Of a DNA stretch of 13,529 nucleotides, positions 13,408 to 13,529 are shown one piece after another. This stretch comes from Clostridiales bacterium. Lineage in GTDB: Bacteria; Bacillota; Clostridia; Lachnospirales; Lachnospiraceae. The stretch spans positions 1 through 13,529 of the forward strand of contig DYCJ01000047.1 of assembly GCA_019418195.1 (NCBI GenBank). Reading direction: 5' to 3'. The position numbers and the translations under genes were made by a program. Numbering within the stretch: position 1 is the first letter of the stretch; every line of letters begins with the position of its first letter. Below the pieces are notes generated by a model. The model did not search any database. It saw nothing but the letters and a program-made list of their open reading frames with translations, and was not told the origin of the DNA.

Positions 13408-13443
13408 ATTGTATAAAAAATCGTAAAAATAGGAAAAAATCTA

Positions 13444-13472
13444 TTGATTATTTGCGGAAAAGACTTTATTAT
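13444..13472 (+). promoter_or_regulatory. Promoter for the next gene (probably ftsZ, outside the window)
   Basis: TTGATT (13444-13449), 17 nt, TATTAT (13467-13472), matching consensus at 4 and 5 of 6. It sits in the 122-nt AT-rich stretch after ftsQ, which has no terminator I can see. No start codon with a usable ribosome site occurs before the window ends, so the leader is at least about 50 nt long. The identity of the next gene as ftsZ is inferred from usual gene order. Confidence 0.55.
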
Positions 13473-13476
13473 ATAC

Positions 13477-13500
13477 TTATTGGATTGTAAGATTCAATAA
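13477..13500 (+). repeat. Hairpin at the predicted 5' end of the downstream transcript
   Basis: 13477-13485 pairs with 13492-13500 (nine pairs, one G-U) around a 6-nt loop. The predicted start of transcription from the adjacent promoter is near 13479, so the transcript would begin with this stem. It may stabilise the RNA or be an operator; no T run follows. Confidence 0.4.
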
Positions 13501-13529
13501 TAAAGGGATGTATAAGAAATTAATAAGAC

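Noticed and set aside
13508..13510. ATG after AAAGGG as the start of the next gene
   Set aside because: The purine run abuts the ATG with no spacing, and the frame (Tyr-Lys-Lys-Leu-Ile-Arg) does not look like an FtsZ start.
1..13529. A mobile element, phage, CRISPR or defence system
   Set aside because: I saw no transposase, integrase, terminal repeats, spacer arrays or toxin-antitoxin-like pairs; the gene order is that of a normal dcw cluster.

Overview
The window holds the front part of a division and cell-wall (dcw) gene cluster from a Gram-positive, probably spore-forming, anaerobic Firmicute of class Clostridia; the protein sequences look most like Lachnospiraceae, but I judged that from memory and not by a search. 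All genes lie on the + strand. Base composition looks moderate (close to half G+C by eye), with AT-rich control regions.

Layout. (1) 1-3060, an upstream block: a SEDS-family (FtsW/RodA/SpoVE) glycosyltransferase with a long basic N-terminal tail, a DegV-family fatty-acid-binding protein, and an unrecognised 83-residue single-pass membrane protein. The block ends in a very strong intrinsic terminator at 3013-3060. (2) 3061-3238, the control region of mraZ: an A-tract-rich segment, a good sigma-A promoter (TTGAAA-17-TAGAAT), and six AGTGGT-type boxes in exact 10-bp register that start in the promoter spacer, cover the -10 and run into the leader. This is best read as an unusually long MraZ operator. 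(3) 3239-13407, the dcw operon: mraZ, rsmH, ftsL-like, two tandem class B penicillin-binding proteins, mraY, murD, ftsW/spoVE-type SEDS, ftsQ/divIB. The order matches the Bacillus subtilis order mraZ-mraW-ftsL-pbpB-spoVD-(murE)-mraY-murD-spoVE-(murG-murB)-divIB, with murE, murG and murB missing. (4) 13408-13529, an AT-rich leader with a promoter that probably serves the next gene (ftsZ by synteny, outside the window).

The genes work as one process. MraY (lipid I) and MurD (UDP-MurNAc-L-Ala-D-Glu) make precursor. The SEDS proteins polymerise lipid II and the class B PBPs cross-link it. FtsL- and FtsQ-like bitopic proteins scaffold the septal synthase. RsmH modifies 16S rRNA, and MraZ represses the operon. 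There are two SEDS proteins and two class B PBPs, which suggests two synthase pairs, perhaps vegetative division and sporulation.

I see no mobile element, CRISPR array, tRNA, rRNA or defence system, and no wholly new system. The points most worth a second look are regulatory: the six-box operator that overlaps the -10 of mraZ, and a near-perfect 20-bp hairpin that hides the ribosome binding site of the second PBP. Others are an internal promoter before mraY, a KTA in place of the KTG motif in the second PBP, and the small membrane protein of unknown role.
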